From Gillisia mitskevichiae (GTDB lineage Bacteria > Bacteroidota > Bacteroidia > Flavobacteriales > Flavobacteriaceae): 64,000 nucleotides of DNA. The notes under the pieces are model-generated. The model was not told where the DNA came from. It was given only the letters and a program-made list of their open reading frames with translations, and made no database searches. Positions 8,794 to 17,230 of this stretch are shown here, one piece after another (positions within the stretch are counted from its first letter, which is position 1; the number at the start of each line of letters is the position of its first letter). The position numbers and the translations under genes are program-made. The DNA is taken from positions 310,001-374,000 of the forward strand of contig NZ_RBLG01000002.1 of assembly GCF_003634585.1 (NCBI RefSeq), given 5' to 3'.

Positions 8794-8893
8794 CCTTTTC
8801 TATTTCAGAATAAGTATTCCTAAAGTGAAGTTATAATTAGTTAAATAATAGCTAAACCAAAATGAAAAATATGGGATTCTACAAGGGATTAGC

Positions 8894-8901
8894 TAATTTC
8901 G
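8894..8901 (+). promoter_or_regulatory. -7-like box of the Pmp3/YqaE gene
   Basis: TAATTTCG, one mismatch from TAnnTTTG. A transcript starting about 7 nt later would exclude the upstream ATG at 8862 and leave ATG 8925 as first start. Confidence 0.4.
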
Positions 8902-8924
8902 AAAAAAACCAAAAAACCAATATT

Positions 8925-9080
8925 ATGTCTTTAGTAACTATTATAATAAATATACTATTACCGCCACTAGCTGTTTTCTTAAAACATGGCTTAGGAGTAA
9001 CTTTTTTAATTAGCTTATTGCTTACTGCTTTAGGTTGGATTCCTGGAGTGATTCATGCGTTCTATGTTAATGGAAAATAG
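8925..9080 (+). CDS. Pmp3/YqaE-family small membrane protein, 51 aa
   Basis: A two-helix membrane peptide of the Pmp3/YqaE (UPF0057) family, which in yeast and plants influences membrane potential and salt tolerance and in bacteria is often stress-induced. The sequence starts MSLVTIIINILLPPLAVFL, with the family's conserved PP pair in helix one, and ends in a second helix with LGWIPGVIHAFYV. Using ATG 8925 gives 51 residues, the usual family size. The in-frame ATG at 8862 would add 21 residues that do not resemble the family and would start upstream of the likely promoter. It shares a terminator with convergent galE. Confidence 0.85.
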   Translation: MSLVTIIINILLPPLAVFLKHGLGVTFLISLLLTALGWIPGVIHAFYVNGK

Positions 9081-9088
9081 TAAGTATT

Positions 9089-9120
9089 AAAAAAGCCACT
9101 TAGAAATAAGTGGCTTTTTT
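9089..9120. terminator. Bidirectional terminator between yqaE-like gene and galE
   Basis: Near-perfect hairpin with arms AAAAAAGCCACTTA and TAAGTGGCTTTTTT. T runs on both strands make it functional for both convergent genes. Confidence 0.85.
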
Positions 9121-9147
9121 AATATATAAAGAGGGTTTAGCAAATTA

Positions 9148-10179
9148 CTATTCCTCACTTTTAAATACCTTCTTCTCCCATTTCCATGCACTTTCCAAAG
9201 CTTCATCTAAACTATGTTCTGCTCTCCAGTTTAACCCGCTATTTGCCTTATTAGTATCTGCGTACGCCGCAGTAATATCACCTTCTCGCCTATCCACGAT
9301 TTTATAAGCTAACTTTTTTCCCGTTGATCTTTCAAAAGATTCAATTACCTCTAATACAGAATTTCCTTTTCCAGTTCCTAAATTAAAAACATCATAATTT
9401 TTCTCTGTAGTTTCGTCTAATAATTTTTCTAGTGCTACAACATGAGCTTTGGCTAGATCCATTACATGTATATAATCCCTTACACAAGTACCATCACTAG
9501 TAGGATAATCATTGCCAAAAACTGAAAGCTTTTCTCTTTTCCCAATTGCCGTTTGCGTAATAAAAGGCACAAGGTTTTGAGGAGTACCTATAGGTAATTC
9601 TCCAATTTCTGTACTTGGATGAGCTCCTATGGGATTGAAATATCTAAGAGAAATAGCTTTTAAATTTGGATAGACTTTACAAGTATCCATAATTATCTCT
9701 TCTCCAATCTGTTTAGTGTTACCATATGGTGACATTGCTTTTTTTACGGGTGCATTTTCATTGATTGGTAAACTATCTGCCTGACCATAAACGGTGCAGG
9801 AAGAACTAAAAATAAAGCTGGCTTTATCTTTTTTGCTTAGTTGTTGTAAAATATAAACCAGAGTAGATAGATTATTCTCATAATATAACAACGGGTTTTC
9901 AACACTCTCACCTACGGCTTTAGAAGCTGCAAAATGTATAACCCCAGAGATATCCTGATGTTTTTCAAAAAAATCGATGACAGCCTCTTTATTTCTAAGA
10001 TCTATATTTTCAAAGCTAGGAGGGATTTGTGTTATTTTAGTTATCCCCGCAAGGACATCTATAGAAGAATTTGATAGATTATCTATTATAATAACTTCAA
10101 ATCCTTGCTGCTGAAGCGCCACTACAGTGTGCGACCCAATAAACCCAAGTCCGCCGGTAACTAATATTTTAGATTTCAT
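9148..10179 (-). CDS. galE: UDP-glucose 4-epimerase, 343 aa
   Basis: Extended SDR epimerase that interconverts UDP-glucose and UDP-galactose, feeding galactose use and polysaccharide precursors. The NAD-binding motif GGLGFIG is at 9-15, the catalytic Ser lies within SSSCT (125-129), and Tyr152 and Lys156 form the YxxxK pair in SPYGNTK. The segments RYFNPIGAHPSTEIGE and the TSDGTCVRDYIHVMDLA block are highly characteristic of GalE. The length is standard. No other sugar gene is adjacent, so it is a stand-alone housekeeping copy. Confidence 0.93.
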   Translation of the reverse strand: MKSKILVTGGLGFIGSHTVVALQQQGFEVIIIDNLSNSSIDVLAGITKITQIPPSFENIDLRNKEAVIDFFEKHQDISGVIHFAASKAVGESVENPLLYYENNLSTLVYILQQLSKKDKASFIFSSSCTVYGQADSLPINENAPVKKAMSPYGNTKQIGEEIIMDTCKVYPNLKAISLRYFNPIGAHPSTEIGELPIGTPQNLVPFITQTAIGKREKLSVFGNDYPTSDGTCVRDYIHVMDLAKAHVVALEKLLDETTEKNYDVFNLGTGKGNSVLEVIESFERSTGKKLAYKIVDRREGDITAAYADTNKANSGLNWRAEHSLDEALESAWKWEKKVFKSEE

Positions 10180-10336
10180 TTTCTCTTTTTCTAATTCCGT
10201 GCAAAATAGTGAAATTGTAAAAAAAGAAGACTCTTTAAATTATATTCTTATTTTTTATTAGTAGAGTTTTAACAAGGAATTCCTTTCTAAATAGATTTTA
10301 TTGGATGGATTTTTTACCTACTCTAAGTATTAAATT

Positions 10337-10344
10337 TATCTTTG
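10337..10344 (+). promoter_or_regulatory. -7 box of the DUF3817 / channel / EEP operon
   Basis: TATCTTTG, an exact TAnnTTTG. It overlaps the upstream in-frame TTG at 10342, supporting ATG 10360 as the true start. Confidence 0.55.
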
Positions 10345-10359
10345 CTGAAATTTATATTA

Positions 10360-10644
10360 ATGAACGATCATATTCAAATAAAGGTTTTTAAATGGGTTAG
10401 CATTTTAGAAGGACTTTCCTTTTTATTGTTGCTGTTTATAGCAATGCCCTTAAAGTATTTATTTAATCTTCCACAAATGGTTGAAGTAGTTGGAATGGCT
10501 CACGGAATCCTTTTTATGTCCTACCTTGTAGGCGCTATAATAGTGTATAATATATTGGATTGGAAATTTAAGACCTTATTACTTGCCATTGCTTGTTCGG
10601 TAATTCCTTTTGGTCCATTTTATATAGAAAAAAAGTATTTATAA
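10360..10644 (+). CDS. DUF3817 integral membrane protein, 94 aa
   Basis: Three-helix membrane protein of the DUF3817 family. Family hallmarks visible are the ILEGLSFLLLL helix, the AMPLKYLFNLP motif near residues 29-39, and GMAHGILFMSYLVGA in the second helix. Function is unknown; family members often sit beside transport or osmotic genes. A TTG 18 nt upstream is in frame but falls inside the probable -7 box, so ATG 10360 is preferred. The stop is followed after one base by the ATG of the channel gene, indicating an operon. Confidence 0.8.
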   Translation: MNDHIQIKVFKWVSILEGLSFLLLLFIAMPLKYLFNLPQMVEVVGMAHGILFMSYLVGAIIVYNILDWKFKTLLLAIACSVIPFGPFYIEKKYL

Positions 10645-10645
10645 T

Positions 10646-11953
10646 ATGTTCGAAGAGATTTTTGATTTTAAACCTGCAAGCTGCTTTCTTGAAAATTATT
10701 TTATTGAACAAGGAATGAATACCGTTGCGGCAGGTTATTTAAATTTAGCAATTAATCTCCTCGTCCTTTTTGGAGTAGTACATTTTATAAATTATATTTT
10801 AAGAAGATTTGTAATAGAATCTTTTAAAGCCTTTACCAATAAAACCAAAACCACTTTTGACGATTTTTTAATAAAGAGTAATTTCCCTAAATATGTAGGA
10901 AGAATTATTCCTATTCTAGTGATCTATGCTACAATTCCTGTTATACTAATAGACCATCAATTTGCTTTAAAAGTTGTTATATTTTTAACTAACCTCTATA
11001 TAATAATTTTAGTGGTTTGGATCTTTAGAAGTTTATTGCGTACTAGCAAAAATTATCTAAAGACGAGAGAAGAATTTTTTGACAAACCTCTAGATAGTTA
11101 TATACAAGTTCTCATGATCTTTATTTGGATCGTGGGGATTATGTTTATTTTTTCTGAAATAACCGGAAAATCTGTAATTAATTTCGCGATCTCTTTAGGA
11201 GCTGCCTCTGCCGTTATTTTATTGATCTTTAAAGATACTATCATGGGGTTCGTAGCCTCTATTCAGGTTTCAGTAAATGATATTGTGCGAATTGGAGATT
11301 GGATAACATTTAGCAAATATGGAGCCGATGGAGATGTAACTGAAATTAATCTGGCAACTGTAAGAGTTCAGAATTTTGATAATACTTTTACAACTATTCC
11401 TACTTATAGTCTAATTGCAGACTCCTTTCAAAACTGGAGGGGAATGCTGGAATCACCAGGAAGACGTATTAAGAGAGCAATAAATATTAAACAAAATTCA
11501 GTAAAATTTGTCACTTTAGAAGACCTAGAGCAACTAAAATCGATTACTCTTATCGCCCCTTATTTGGAACATCGTCAAAAAGAGGTGAATAAGTATAATA
11601 AAAAAAATAATATAGACACTACACTTCCTATAAATGGTAGAAACCAAACTAATTTAGGGATCTTCAGAAAATATGCCGATGCATATTTACATGATCATCC
11701 AGGGATTAATAAAGAATTATACCTAATGGTTAGGCATCTAGCTCCAACACCACAGGGAATCCCACTAGAGGTTCTATGCTTTAGTAGTGATAAACGTTGG
11801 GAAAGTTATGAATATATTGCAGCCGATATTTTTGACCATCTAATAGCCGCACTACCCTATTTTGGACTTCAGCTTTTTGAAGCTCCCTCTGGAGATGATC
11901 TAAAATATTTAGCACATAATATGAATCAGAATTCACCTAAAACTCAAGTATAA
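10646..11953 (+). CDS. MscS-superfamily channel of the YbdG type, 435 aa
   Basis: Mechanosensitive channel protein with a long N-terminal membrane region (about five helices to residue 190), then the pore helix and MscS beta domain. The segment SLGAASAVILLIFKDTIMG marks the pore-lining helix. DGDVTEINLATVRVQNFDN and the following TIPTYSLIADSFQNWRGM are typical of the YbdG/MscM miniconductance group rather than classical MscS. Such channels release solutes during osmotic down-shock or tune the response to hyperosmolarity. Start one base after the DUF3817 stop; 21 nt to the next gene. Confidence 0.88.
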   Translation: MFEEIFDFKPASCFLENYFIEQGMNTVAAGYLNLAINLLVLFGVVHFINYILRRFVIESFKAFTNKTKTTFDDFLIKSNFPKYVGRIIPILVIYATIPVILIDHQFALKVVIFLTNLYIIILVVWIFRSLLRTSKNYLKTREEFFDKPLDSYIQVLMIFIWIVGIMFIFSEITGKSVINFAISLGAASAVILLIFKDTIMGFVASIQVSVNDIVRIGDWITFSKYGADGDVTEINLATVRVQNFDNTFTTIPTYSLIADSFQNWRGMLESPGRRIKRAINIKQNSVKFVTLEDLEQLKSITLIAPYLEHRQKEVNKYNKKNNIDTTLPINGRNQTNLGIFRKYADAYLHDHPGINKELYLMVRHLAPTPQGIPLEVLCFSSDKRWESYEYIAADIFDHLIAALPYFGLQLFEAPSGDDLKYLAHNMNQNSPKTQV

Positions 11954-11974
11954 CAAACAAATTATACCCTATCC

Positions 11975-13066
11975 ATGAAATTAAAACCTTTCTTACAAGG
12001 CTTTGGCCTTTTTGCTGTTCTATTAACTTTAATTCCACTTGCTGCAGCAGATTTCTGGTGGATAAGAATGTTTGATTATCCTCATATTCAACTTACTATT
12101 CTAACCTTTGTAGCTATAGTGGTTTATTTTATAGAATTCGATATAAAATGGGCTGAAGATTACTTATTTGTTGCCGTTTTAGTAATGTGTTTTTCTTTCC
12201 AGATGTATAAGATTTTTCCCTACTTACCTCATGGGAAGCATGAAGTAGAAAAAGTTTCTGAAAATATAGATCAGGCAGATGTTCTAAAATTTTATGCTGC
12301 AAATGTTTTACAAAAAAACACCAATCCAAATCTTCTAATTAAGGAAATAGAAGATAAAGATCCAGATATATTATTACTTACAGAAACAAACCAGCGCTGG
12401 ATGAATGATGTTCATGATGCGGTTGCAAAATATCCATATCGCGTAGAAGTGCCAATTAATAATACTTATGGGATGTTGCTGTATTCTAAATTTGAGATGA
12501 AAAATCCACAAAAGAGATTTTTAGTAGACGACAGTATTCCATCTATACATACAATTTTAGTTTTAAGATCAGGGAAAGAGATCATGTTGCACGCAATACA
12601 TCCTACCCCGCCAATGCCACAAGAAAACCCAACATCTACAGATAGAGATGCAGAAATGATGATGGTGGCTAAAATGGCTTTAGAAAGAGATTTACCAACC
12701 ATTGTAGCAGGAGATTTTAACGATGTTGCTTGGTCTGCAAGTTCATCTTTGTTTAAAGATGTAAGTTCACTTCTAGACATTCGCAAAGGAAGAGGCTTTT
12801 TTAATTCATTTAATGCTACTAGTTTTATAATGAAATGGCCGTTAGACCATTTCTTTGTTTCTGAAGAGTTTAGATTAGTTGAAGTTAAAACTGGAGAAAA
12901 CATAGATTCAGATCACTTCCCTTTTTACATCAGTTTAAGCTTAGAGCCAGATAAAGCTGCAGAGCAAAAAATTGAAGGCCCTACAGAAAAGCAATTGGAA
13001 AAGGCTAATAAACAAATTGAAGACGCTCTACAAGAACAGAAGGAAAAAAGGAGTAAGGGAGAATAA
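11975..13066 (+). CDS. Membrane-anchored endonuclease/exonuclease/phosphatase-family protein, 363 aa
   Basis: EEP-superfamily metal-dependent phosphoesterase. Three N-terminal hydrophobic segments (about 7-25, 33-50, 60-78) anchor it. The catalytic domain, residues 100-325, shows LLLTETN (metal-binding Glu), GDFND (catalytic Asp/Asn) and a terminal SDHFP (Asp-His pair). The last 35 residues are a charged K/E/Q-rich tail. The catalytic domain should face the periplasm if the three helices are counted from a cytosolic N-terminus. Targets in the family include nucleic acids, phosphoinositides and sphingomyelin, and the sequence does not say which. Last gene of a three-gene operon. Confidence 0.8.
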   Translation: MKLKPFLQGFGLFAVLLTLIPLAAADFWWIRMFDYPHIQLTILTFVAIVVYFIEFDIKWAEDYLFVAVLVMCFSFQMYKIFPYLPHGKHEVEKVSENIDQADVLKFYAANVLQKNTNPNLLIKEIEDKDPDILLLTETNQRWMNDVHDAVAKYPYRVEVPINNTYGMLLYSKFEMKNPQKRFLVDDSIPSIHTILVLRSGKEIMLHAIHPTPPMPQENPTSTDRDAEMMMVAKMALERDLPTIVAGDFNDVAWSASSSLFKDVSSLLDIRKGRGFFNSFNATSFIMKWPLDHFFVSEEFRLVEVKTGENIDSDHFPFYISLSLEPDKAAEQKIEGPTEKQLEKANKQIEDALQEQKEKRSKGE

Positions 13067-13085
13067 TTCTTCCTAAAACATAGCT

Positions 13086-13131
13086 ACCACATTACATTCG
13101 TTCGAGAGAATTAATGAATGTGGTTTTTTTA
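13086..13131 (+). terminator. Intrinsic terminator after the EEP gene
   Basis: Arms ACCACATT (13086-13093) and AATGTGGT (13117-13124) are followed by a run of T residues. It separates the operon from the MscS gene downstream. Confidence 0.7.
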
Positions 13132-13175
13132 TTAACTTCAAATATTATAATTCAAGCCATATAAAGCCATTATAA

Positions 13176-14111
13176 ATGCAAGCAAGTACTGAAGACTCCT
13201 TAAGCTTACAAGATTCATTTACTCATTTTTATGAAAGTATAATTGCACAATTACCAGGAATTGGCTTAGGATTACTAATAATTATTCTAGGAGTTTTAAT
13301 TGGCTCTTGGATTGGGAACTTTGCAAGAACGAGGATCTCAAACCGTACAAACGATCCATTAATGAGTCGGTTTTTAGGTAAAACAATTAAAATAATATCT
13401 CTATTAATAGCAATAATGTTAGCCTTAAGAGCAGCGGGATTAGGTGGTATAGCGACCGCAATCCTCACTGCAGCCGGCGCAAGTGCAGTTGTTCTTGGTT
13501 TCGCATTTAAAGACATTGGAGAGAATTTTATTGCAGGGATCATTCTTGCATTTAACAGACCTTTCGACATAAATGATACTGTGGAAATAGGCGATAACTT
13601 CGGAAAAGTAAAAGCCTTAGAATTTAGATACACCAAGCTAAAGACATTTGATGGAAAAGATGTATATATTCCAAATAGTGATGTCCTTACAACACCTGTT
13701 ACCAATTATACCGAAGATGGTTTCTTTAGATGGAATTTTGTAATTGGAATTGCTTATGAAGATAACATTGAAGGCGCAAAAGCGACAGTCATGGAAGCTT
13801 TAAGAAAAGAGCCAAACGTAATTGAAGATGAGGAACATGAAAATTTTGTAATTGAAGATGAACTGGCTACAAGTACCGTAAATCTAAAGGTATTCTTTTG
13901 GGTAGATACCAAAGATTTTAGAAGAATGGCACTCACAACCAAAGGAAACGTGGTAAGAGCCGTTAAAGAGGCCTTAGAAGACAATGGATATTATATGCCA
14001 GCAGATATCCAAGAAATAAAGATCTATGGAGGAAACAAGGATGTAGATCTTCCAATACGATTATCATCCCAGCAACAAAATAAAAATGCAGATAAAAAAA
14101 TTAATCCTTAA
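13176..14111 (+). CDS. Small-conductance mechanosensitive channel (MscS family), 311 aa
   Basis: Classical MscS architecture: three transmembrane helices within the first 130 residues, the glycine/alanine-rich pore helix TAAGASAVVLGFAFKDIGEN near 95-115, then the beta domain with NRPFDINDTVEIGDNFGKVKALEF and an alpha/beta C-terminal domain. It relieves turgor by opening on membrane tension. A short polar N-terminal segment precedes helix one. It has its own transcription unit after a terminator. Its 3' end overlaps the convergent thioesterase gene by 11 bp, so the two stop codons lie inside each other's last codons. Confidence 0.9.
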   Translation: MQASTEDSLSLQDSFTHFYESIIAQLPGIGLGLLIIILGVLIGSWIGNFARTRISNRTNDPLMSRFLGKTIKIISLLIAIMLALRAAGLGGIATAILTAAGASAVVLGFAFKDIGENFIAGIILAFNRPFDINDTVEIGDNFGKVKALEFRYTKLKTFDGKDVYIPNSDVLTTPVTNYTEDGFFRWNFVIGIAYEDNIEGAKATVMEALRKEPNVIEDEEHENFVIEDELATSTVNLKVFFWVDTKDFRRMALTTKGNVVRAVKEALEDNGYYMPADIQEIKIYGGNKDVDLPIRLSSQQQNKNADKKINP

Positions 14112-14490
14112 GTCTATCCTTCACAAATTCAATTTCAGACTTTCCATGAGCTTGTGGTTTTCCAAGTTCATCTAGACTTACCATTACAATATTCTCTATG
14201 GAGATTATCGTTTCTCGTGTCATCTTATTCCTAACTTCACAGCGCAAGGTTAGGGATGCATTCCCAAATTTAACAACATCAATTCCAATTTCAATTATAT
14301 CCCCCTGACTTGCAGAGCTCTTAAAATTAATTTCACTCATAAACTTGGTAACTACTTTCGGATTTTCTAATTGAATGATAGAGTAAAGAGCGCATTCTTC
14401 ATCTATCCATTCCAATAATCTGCCTCCAAATAAAGATGCGTTAGGATTAAGATCTTGTGGTTTTACCCATTTTCTAGTGTGAAATCTCAT
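14101..14490 (-). CDS. Hotdog-fold acyl-CoA thioesterase, 129 aa
   Basis: Acyl-CoA hydrolase of the YciA/cytosolic thioesterase type. The start MRFHTRKWVKPQDLNP leads into SLFGGRLLEWIDEECAL, the hotdog central helix with the conserved Gly-Gly and the Asp-Glu that position water. MSEINFKSSASQGDIIEIG matches the following strand pattern. It hydrolyses CoA esters to control free CoA and acyl pools; the chain-length preference cannot be read from sequence. It lies 10 nt downstream of the Nudix gene and is the last member of a probable four-gene minus-strand operon. Confidence 0.85.
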   Translation of the reverse strand: MRFHTRKWVKPQDLNPNASLFGGRLLEWIDEECALYSIIQLENPKVVTKFMSEINFKSSASQGDIIEIGIDVVKFGNASLTLRCEVRNKMTRETIISIENIVMVSLDELGKPQAHGKSEIEFVKDRLKD

Positions 14491-14500
14491 GTATTATAAT

Positions 14501-14926
14501 TTATAAGTTATTATTCTCAAAGTATATTTTTGCATCTATAATTATTTTAGAATGATCAAATGCAAGTTCTGGCAATTCCTCTAAATTAAACCATTTTGCT
14601 TCTTTAGCATCATCACCCGCCTTTATATTAATTTCATGATTTATAATGCCAATAAAAGCTATAGAGATTGTTCTACCTCTAGGATCTCTCTTTAGATCGC
14701 CATAGGTTCTTAATTGCTTTAAACCTTCTATTTCTACACCTGTTTCCTCAAGCAATTCTCTCTTTGCTCCATTTATTAAATTTTCGTTTACTTCTAGAAA
14801 ACCTCCAGGTAAAGCCCACGTATGTTTAAAAGGCTCATTCTTTCTTTTAATTAAAAGTATACTGGTAGAAGATTTTAAATCCTTTAATATTACAGCGTCT
14901 ACCGTAATTGCTATTTCTTGCCTCAT
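14501..14926 (-). CDS. Nudix hydrolase, 141 aa
   Basis: The Nudix box GX5EX7REUXEEXGU is complete at residues 42-64 (Gly42, Glu48, Arg56-Glu57, Glu60-Glu61, Gly63). HTWALPGGFLEVNE before it and the TYGDLKRDPRGR segment after it resemble the ADP-ribose pyrophosphatase and NrtR-like groups. It probably hydrolyses a nucleoside diphosphate derivative. Without the C-terminal winged helix of NrtR it is an enzyme, not a regulator. Gaps of 21 nt to the upstream SRAP gene and 10 nt to the thioesterase indicate co-transcription. Confidence 0.85.
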   Translation of the reverse strand: MRQEIAITVDAVILKDLKSSTSILLIKRKNEPFKHTWALPGGFLEVNENLINGAKRELLEETGVEIEGLKQLRTYGDLKRDPRGRTISIAFIGIINHEINIKAGDDAKEAKWFNLEELPELAFDHSKIIIDAKIYFENNNL

Positions 14927-14947
14927 TTAGTTTAAAGTTTTTTGCGC

Positions 14948-15676
14948 TTAATTAAATAAAGAAGGAGATTGAAAAGGTTCTACAGCTCTAATTGTTGATT
15001 CCTCATTACTTCCTTTATATAATTGATTTGATACTGGATGGGCATAAAACTTATCTTTTGTAAATCCATTAGCTACTAAATCCAGAATCATAGTTTTAGG
15101 TTGATCCTTTAAGAGCCACTTTTCACGTAAACTAGTATCCAATACAAGAGGCATTCTTTTTTGTTTATTATGAATTTCAGAAAAAAAATCGTTAGCCTCC
15201 GTGGTAATTAAACTCACATAATACTCATCTTGAATTTTGGAATATATCCCTGCAATAGTCAATATCTGTCTTTTTGAAATAGATCTTCCTTCTGGGATAT
15301 AACAAAAATAAGGTTGTTGAATTTTAGGAGAATGATAGTGAGGTTCAAAAAATCCATCAAACAAGATCCAACATCGCTCATTTACCACATGGTCTTTATA
15401 TGATGGAGTTTCATATAGATCCTCGCCTCTAGCATTATTAGTATACTGTTTTTTGCTCAAAAACCCCTTGGGATCATTTGTTTTCCAGTTTGGAACTAAG
15501 CCCCAAACACCAAGATTAATAACATCTGGATCATCCTGAGCAACAATATATATTTGCGGATTTGCAAAAGCATTTATGTTATAGGAAGGAGTGTATTTAA
15601 TCTTATCCTTAAAATTTCTGGACACCCGATCCTGAATTCTTCTTTCCTCTGCAGCAATACTTCCTTTATAACACAT
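14948..15676 (-). CDS. SOS-response-associated peptidase (SRAP/HMCES/YedK family), 242 aa
   Basis: SRAP proteins shield abasic sites in single-stranded DNA through a thiazolidine crosslink made by Cys2 after removal of Met1. Cys2 is present (MCYKGS). Asn81 in the NARGED motif, Glu111 in DGFFEPHYH and His169 in IHNKQKRMP fill the other active-site positions known from YedK. The usual DGFYEW reads DGFFEPH here, keeping the glutamate but losing the aromatic pair. Length is normal. The gene sits 40 nt after the aldehyde dehydrogenase in what looks like a damage-control operon. Confidence 0.9.
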   Translation of the reverse strand: MCYKGSIAAEERRIQDRVSRNFKDKIKYTPSYNINAFANPQIYIVAQDDPDVINLGVWGLVPNWKTNDPKGFLSKKQYTNNARGEDLYETPSYKDHVVNERCWILFDGFFEPHYHSPKIQQPYFCYIPEGRSISKRQILTIAGIYSKIQDEYYVSLITTEANDFFSEIHNKQKRMPLVLDTSLREKWLLKDQPKTMILDLVANGFTKDKFYAHPVSNQLYKGSNEESTIRAVEPFQSPSLFN

Positions 15677-15716
15677 TTCTCTGCTCTTCTTTTAAGATTC
15701 AATATCTTCCAAAGGC

Positions 15717-17069
15717 TTAACTTATATATACAGTTTTCTTATTAACAAACTCTCTAATTCCGTGAATAGATAATTCTCTTCCATATCCAGATATTTTTGT
15801 TCCACCAAAAGGCAACCTAGGATCACTCTTAACTAATTCATTTATGAACACCGCTCCATCATCGAATTCTGGGCATATTTTTTCTGCAAATTCAAGATCT
15901 TCGGTAAAAACAGAAACTCCCAATCCAAAATCTGAAAAATTCACGAGTTCTACAGCCTCTTTTTCATCTTTAAAAGTTGTTACAGAAATTACTGGCCCAA
16001 AGGTTTCTTCTTTAAATACGGTCATTTCCTTAGTAACGCCCGTTATAATTGTAGGTTCATAATAAGTGCCGTTTCTAACACCTCCTAAATGAATCTTTGC
16101 TCCTTGCTTTACAGAGGCTTCTACTTGCTTTTCAAGATCTTCTGCAAGATCTTCTCTTGCTAAAACTCCAATATATGTCTCTTTATCCATAGGGTCCCCG
16201 CTTTTCAGCTCTCTCACCTTCTTAGAGAACAGTTCTAAAAATTCTTCCGCTATAGAATCGTGTAATAAAAGTCTTTTTCCTGCAATACAGCTTTGACCAG
16301 TATTCTGAAATCTTGCTTGAACGCAGATATCCACTGTCTTTTTTATATTAGCATCTTTAAAAACCACCAAAGCATTGCTCCCGCCTAATTCTAAAACAGA
16401 TTTTTTTATCTCTTCTGCAGCAACCGAAGCTACCGCACTACCTGCAGGTTTACTTCCTGTAAGGGTAACCGCTTTAATTCTAGGATCTCTAATTATATCT
16501 TCCACTTGCTTACTGCCAATAGGAAGGTTTTGAAAACAAGCTTTTGGAAAACCTGCTCTTTCAAATATTTTCTGAATATTGTTTGCAGATTGCATTACGT
16601 TACTAGCATGTTTTAACACACCTATGTTTCCTGCCATTAATGCCGGAGCTGCAAATCTAAAAACTTGCCAGAAAGGATAATTCCATGGCATTACCGCAAG
16701 TACGATCCCTATAGGTTCAAAGGAGGTATAACTCTTTCTAGCATCTGTATTAATCATTTCTTTAGCTAAAAATTGCTCTGCATTTTCAGCATAATATTCA
16801 CATACCCATGCACATTTTTCTACTTCTGCAATGGACTGAGTAATTGGCTTTCCCATTTCCAAGGTAATGGTTTCAGCATATTCTTGCTTATTCTTTTTTA
16901 ATTCTTTTGCAGCTGCCATCATCAATTTGGCACGTTCACTAAGGGATGTGTGTTTCCAACTTTGATATCTTTCGTTGGCTGCTTCTAATGCACTATCTAT
17001 ATCTTTTTTAGAAAATTCTTTGATACTGGCTACTTCTTGACCATTATAGGGATTTCGGGATACGATCAT
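15717..17069 (-). CDS. NAD(P)-dependent succinate-semialdehyde dehydrogenase-like enzyme, 450 aa
   Basis: Aldehyde dehydrogenase superfamily. Asn130 in PWNYPFW, Lys153 in VLKHASN, Glu227 in LELGGSN and the nucleophile Cys261 in NTGQSCIAG are all present, as is EETFGPV. Closest by eye to the short succinate-semialdehyde dehydrogenases of the Sad/YneI type (about 455 residues), but the substrate is inferred. It oxidises an aldehyde to the acid, consistent with gamma-aminobutyrate use or aldehyde detoxification. First gene of a probable operon with the SRAP, Nudix and thioesterase genes. Confidence 0.85.
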   Translation of the reverse strand: MIVSRNPYNGQEVASIKEFSKKDIDSALEAANERYQSWKHTSLSERAKLMMAAAKELKKNKQEYAETITLEMGKPITQSIAEVEKCAWVCEYYAENAEQFLAKEMINTDARKSYTSFEPIGIVLAVMPWNYPFWQVFRFAAPALMAGNIGVLKHASNVMQSANNIQKIFERAGFPKACFQNLPIGSKQVEDIIRDPRIKAVTLTGSKPAGSAVASVAAEEIKKSVLELGGSNALVVFKDANIKKTVDICVQARFQNTGQSCIAGKRLLLHDSIAEEFLELFSKKVRELKSGDPMDKETYIGVLAREDLAEDLEKQVEASVKQGAKIHLGGVRNGTYYEPTIITGVTKEMTVFKEETFGPVISVTTFKDEKEAVELVNFSDFGLGVSVFTEDLEFAEKICPEFDDGAVFINELVKSDPRLPFGGTKISGYGRELSIHGIREFVNKKTVYIS

Positions 17070-17230
17070 AACTTTTTTTCAATTTGATTAAAGATAAAAA
17101 GAACATGGCAAAAGGCTAAGTGATTAAGACACTTTTAACTGAGCAATTTGTTTATAAATCGGTTTAAAAGTCGACTAGTCTATTTTATAATCTGGCTATA
17201 TTTTAATTAAATTTAATAAACTTCATAACT

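Noticed and set aside
12466-12903. 145-codon frame antisense to the EEP gene
   Set aside because: Lies entirely inside a well-supported catalytic domain on the other strand; a shadow frame.
13229-13705. 158-codon frame antisense to the MscS gene
   Set aside because: Hydrophobic-looking only because it mirrors the channel's membrane codons; no start signal.
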